In this document: positions 61,870 to 64,000 of the stretch, piece after piece | How positions within the stretch are numbered: the first letter of the stretch is position 1 | Layout of the letters: each line of letters starts with the position of its first letter | NCBI RefSeq assembly: GCF_900537995.1 | Contig: NZ_LR027880.1 | Span: 3,170,001-3,234,000, forward strand | Length of the DNA: 64,000 nt | Direction: 5' to 3' | DNA from: Roseburia intestinalis L1-82 | Lineage (GTDB): Bacteria; Bacillota; Clostridia; Lachnospirales; Lachnospiraceae | The notes under the pieces: generated by a model | The model's input: the letters and a program-made list of their open reading frames with translations, nothing else | The model's database searches: none | What the model was told of the DNA's origin: nothing | Position numbers and translations under genes: made by a program

Positions 61870-62833
61870 AGCAGCGTTTCCCCTCTCTTTTATCCTTACA
61901 GGGCAGCTCCCCCGCCTGATACATTTCTTCTATGATTCCCTGATAATCAATTCCGGCAAGTACTGCATATTTCAGATGCTGCATTACTGCGGCCTGCATC
62001 ACAGCCGAACAGTGCATATCCTCATTTAACTTCTGTGCAAGCTCCGATACTTCCCCCATCGCTTTTTTGTTCTGCAGCTTTTTTATCCCGTCGATCTTCC
62101 TCAGTTCATCCAGGTAACTCCGGATTCCGGGAACTGCGCCCGCAATGCCCTGTTTCAGCATTTCTGCAGACAATTCCTGCACATTTCCCTCGTCTGTCAC
62201 AACTTTTAAAAAAGACATCTGATGCGGGCCGAAAAAATATGCTCCTGCCTGATATATGGAAGAGGCCTCCATATCATAAAGAAAACCGTCTGCCACACTA
62301 TTTTTTATGGCCGTTTCGTATTTTGGGATTAACTCTGTTTTGTTTTCTGTATGATAAAGCATTGCACCTGTCACAATTTCAGCTTCCTCAAAAGGATGTC
62401 TGTATAAAATATCCGGATAAAATGTACGCCCTGTCACATGCTCCATGATCTTTTTGCACAGATACACTTCTCCTGCCTTTACTGACTGTTCCTGTACTGT
62501 TTTTCTCTTGTCGGAAGAATGTAGACCATCTCCGGCTGCGGTTTCTTTTTCCGATACATTTCTACAAGTTTGACCGGATCCTTTTGAGCAAGAAACTTTT
62601 GCGCAAGTACCGATATTGACCAGAAAATCCGCCGGCTGTGGAGTTCTTTTCGTACAGATTCTCGCCACGGCCGCCGTCGCTGCGTTCATTCCGCATCCCG
62701 TTACCGTAAGAAGAATATTTTCTTCCTCAGAAAAAAAGACAGGAAAACAAGTTTCATCTGTCTTTTTCTTCAATCCATATTCACGAATCAGTGGTTCTGC
62801 CTCATGGTATAAGGCACAAAATATATATATCAT
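61841..62833 (-). CDS. nucleoside phosphorylase/MTA-SAH nucleosidase-like protein
   Basis: 330 residues. The N-terminal core IYIFCALYHEAEPLIREYGL, TVTGCGMNAATAAVA and FLVNIGTCAKVS is that of the MTAN/PNP fold, and the later FLYDMEASSIYQAGAYFFGP gives the catalytic E and the family's late Glu. A Cys/Ser/Lys-rich insertion lies at about residues 80-118, and a C-terminal extension of about 90 residues (SELAQKLNEDMHCSAVMQAA) is unusual. It starts 10 bases after GGAAG and overlaps the SplB-like gene by 29 bp, so the two are likely produced together. Adenine-derived substrates are expected. Confidence 0.75.
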   Translation of the reverse strand: MIYIFCALYHEAEPLIREYGLKKKTDETCFPVFFSEEENILLTVTGCGMNAATAAVARICTKRTPQPADFLVNIGTCAKVSCSKGSGQTCRNVSEKETAAGDGLHSSDKRKTVQEQSVKAGEVYLCKKIMEHVTGRTFYPDILYRHPFEEAEIVTGAMLYHTENKTELIPKYETAIKNSVADGFLYDMEASSIYQAGAYFFGPHQMSFLKVVTDEGNVQELSAEMLKQGIAGAVPGIRSYLDELRKIDGIKKLQNKKAMGEVSELAQKLNEDMHCSAVMQAAVMQHLKYAVLAGIDYQGIIEEMYQAGELPCKDKREGKRCFEEFGRKLL

Positions 62834-62836
62834 AAT

Positions 62837-63277
62837 TTACGCTCTTCCGGTGCTTCCGATACCGCCGCGGTTTTCATTGCCAAGTGTATCTGTCTCCTCA
62901 AAACGGATGACCGGCTGATGTTTCTGGATGCGGAACTGGCAGATGCGGTCATTGACATTGATCTCCGTGTCACGCATTGCAAGTGCCGGCATCATCCACA
63001 CATCATCATCTCCGCAGTAGCTTTCATCTACAACACCCATGTGGTTTGTCTGAATGATTCCAAAATTCTTGTAGGTAGAACTTCTCGGTACAATAACTGC
63101 CTCATATCCTGCCGGAAGCTGCATGGACACGCCAAGTTTAATCAATTTAAATTCGCCTTTTTTTAATACAACGTGTTCTGCTGAGCGAAGATCGATCCAG
63201 TCACTCTTTCCGTCAATATAGGTAAGTTTTTCTATTTCATTTGAATGATATTTAATTCTGATCGTCTGCTGTTCCAT
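62837..63277 (-). CDS. dut: dUTPase-like nucleotidohydrolase
   Basis: 146 residues with four of the five trimeric dUTPase motifs readable: [35 protein letters not shown] and [13 protein letters not shown], plus the C-terminal P-loop-like [10 protein letters not shown]. It hydrolyses dUTP to dUMP and keeps uracil out of DNA. AGGAG is five bases before the ATG. It ends four bases before the nucleosidase gene, which suggests a shared transcript of nucleotide-metabolism genes. Confidence 0.9.
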   Translation of the reverse strand: MEQQTIRIKYHSNEIEKLTYIDGKSDWIDLRSAEHVVLKKGEFKLIKLGVSMQLPAGYEAVIVPRSSTYKNFGIIQTNHMGVVDESYCGDDDVWMMPALAMRDTEINVNDRICQFRIQKHQPVIRFEETDTLGNENRGGIGSTGRA

Positions 63278-63289
63278 TTTTACTCCTGT

Positions 63290-64000
63290 CTATTCTTCCC
63301 ACTCTAAGCTGCTGTGTTCTTCTCTGCGGTCACGCAGCATCAGCTCGCGCACTGCGTCTTTTGCCGGTTTATCATCAAACAGAACGTGATTGATCTCCTC
63401 GATGATCGGCATAGCCACTTCATACTTTCTTGCAAGCGCGATTGCTGCTTTTGCAGAGTAAACACCCTCAACGACCATCTTTACCTCATCCATCGCCTGC
63501 TTCATCGTATATCCCTGTCCCATCAGCATGCCGGCTTTGCGGTTTCTGGAATGTTTGCTCTCGCAGGTTACGATCAGATCACCAATACCAGTCAGACCGC
63601 TCAATGTTTCTGCATTTGCACCCATCTTAATTGCAAGTCTGCTGATTTCAGATATACCGCGTGTGATCAACGCTGCCTTGGTATTATCTCCGTATCCAAG
63701 TCCGTCCGCCATACCTGCTGCAAGTGCGATCACATTTTTTAAAGATCCGCCAAGTTCCATTCCAAGGACGTCCGGACTTGTGTATACACGGAATACTTCA
63801 TTCATGAAAATATCCTGCACACCCTCAGCCACAGACTTCTTTCTTGCACCCGCAACGACTGTGGTCGGGAGTCCGATTCCAACTTCCTCTGCATGGCTCG
63901 GTCCGCACATCACTGCCACGTCAGCAGCAGGAATTTCCTGCTCCACGATATCAGAAAGTGTCATCAGGGTATTTTCCTCAATACCTTTTGCCACACAGAC
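63290..64000 (-). CDS. gpsA: glycerol-3-phosphate dehydrogenase, start beyond the window
   Basis: The visible 236 residues are the second and third parts of GpsA: VAKGIEE, CGPSHAEEVGIGLPTTVVAG, LGGSLKNVIALAAGMADGLG (with the catalytic Lys), and the C-terminal LSGLTGIGDLIVTCESKHSR and RNRKAGMLMGQG. The NAD(P)-binding front lies past position 64000, where the frame is still open. The enzyme makes glycerol-3-phosphate for phospholipid synthesis. It lies upstream of dut with a 12-bp gap and is presumably in the same transcript. Confidence 0.93.
   Translation of the reverse strand, partial: VCVAKGIEENTLMTLSDIVEQEIPAADVAVMCGPSHAEEVGIGLPTTVVAGARKKSVAEGVQDIFMNEVFRVYTSPDVLGMELGGSLKNVIALAAGMADGLGYGDNTKAALITRGISEISRLAIKMGANAETLSGLTGIGDLIVTCESKHSRNRKAGMLMGQGYTMKQAMDEVKMVVEGVYSAKAAIALARKYEVAMPIIEEINHVLFDDKPAKDAVRELMLRDRREEHSSLEWEE

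Overview
The window looks like a chromosomal segment of a Gram-positive, low-to-mid GC anaerobe of the Clostridia, most likely Lachnospiraceae in the Roseburia/Agathobacter area. The support is protein style and gene content: AddAB rather than RecBCD, lipobox lipoproteins, a DUF4364 winged-helix protein, a YesMN-type two-component pair next to a galactofuranose-type ABC importer, an MsmK/UgpC-type ATPase, a spore photoproduct lyase-like radical SAM enzyme and strong GGAGG ribosome sites. The genus is inference. All genes lie on the minus strand except one four-gene operon (28-31 kb). No rRNA, tRNA or CRISPR array was seen.

Layout: 1-12.2 kb is a housekeeping run read from 12.2 kb downwards: addB, addA, maf, a small acidic protein, an FAD dehydrogenase, a PpiC-type foldase lipoprotein and a MATE exporter that runs off the window. 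12.2-20.3 kb is an accessory and eroding zone. It holds two intact surface or sugar-related genes (a serine hydrolase and a GH172-type glycosidase), an acetyltransferase, a repeat-bearing lipoprotein, an IS200-type transposase cut by a 134-bp structured repeat, and a string of gene remnants (DUF1016 nuclease, aroE, an ArsR-like regulator, and a toxin broken beside its intact RelB-like antitoxin). 20.3-27.8 kb is a compact six-gene unit with its own promoter and terminator: a PLD-helicase-DUF3427 protein, a NUDIX hydrolase, an HNH nuclease, a nitroreductase, a transglutaminase-like protein and a WYL regulator. This is the best candidate for a defence-type system.

27.8-31.3 kb, divergent from that unit, carries malic enzyme, a TIGR01212 radical SAM protein, DUF4364 and a flavin reductase. 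They sit behind an unusual leader holding a 48-codon upstream ORF folded into five consecutive hairpins. 31.3-43.6 kb holds an M3 peptidase, a membrane coiled-coil protein and a sugar-uptake island: a YesN/YesM-like pair, then ytfQ-ytfR-ytfT-yjfF, then a second paralogous binding lipoprotein. 43.7-49.9 kb is gltBD.

50-64 kb holds a broken YczE/YitT-family gene, a lipoprotein/acetyltransferase pair, a CPBP protease, topoisomerase IV-like parE/parC, a CdaR/PucR-type regulator, msmK, a short-chain dehydrogenase, an SplB-like/nucleosidase overlapping pair, dUTPase and the start-truncated gpsA. Start sites were refined from ribosome binding sites where an upstream ATG, GTG or TTG looked spurious. 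Family calls come from recognised motifs only; no database search was run.
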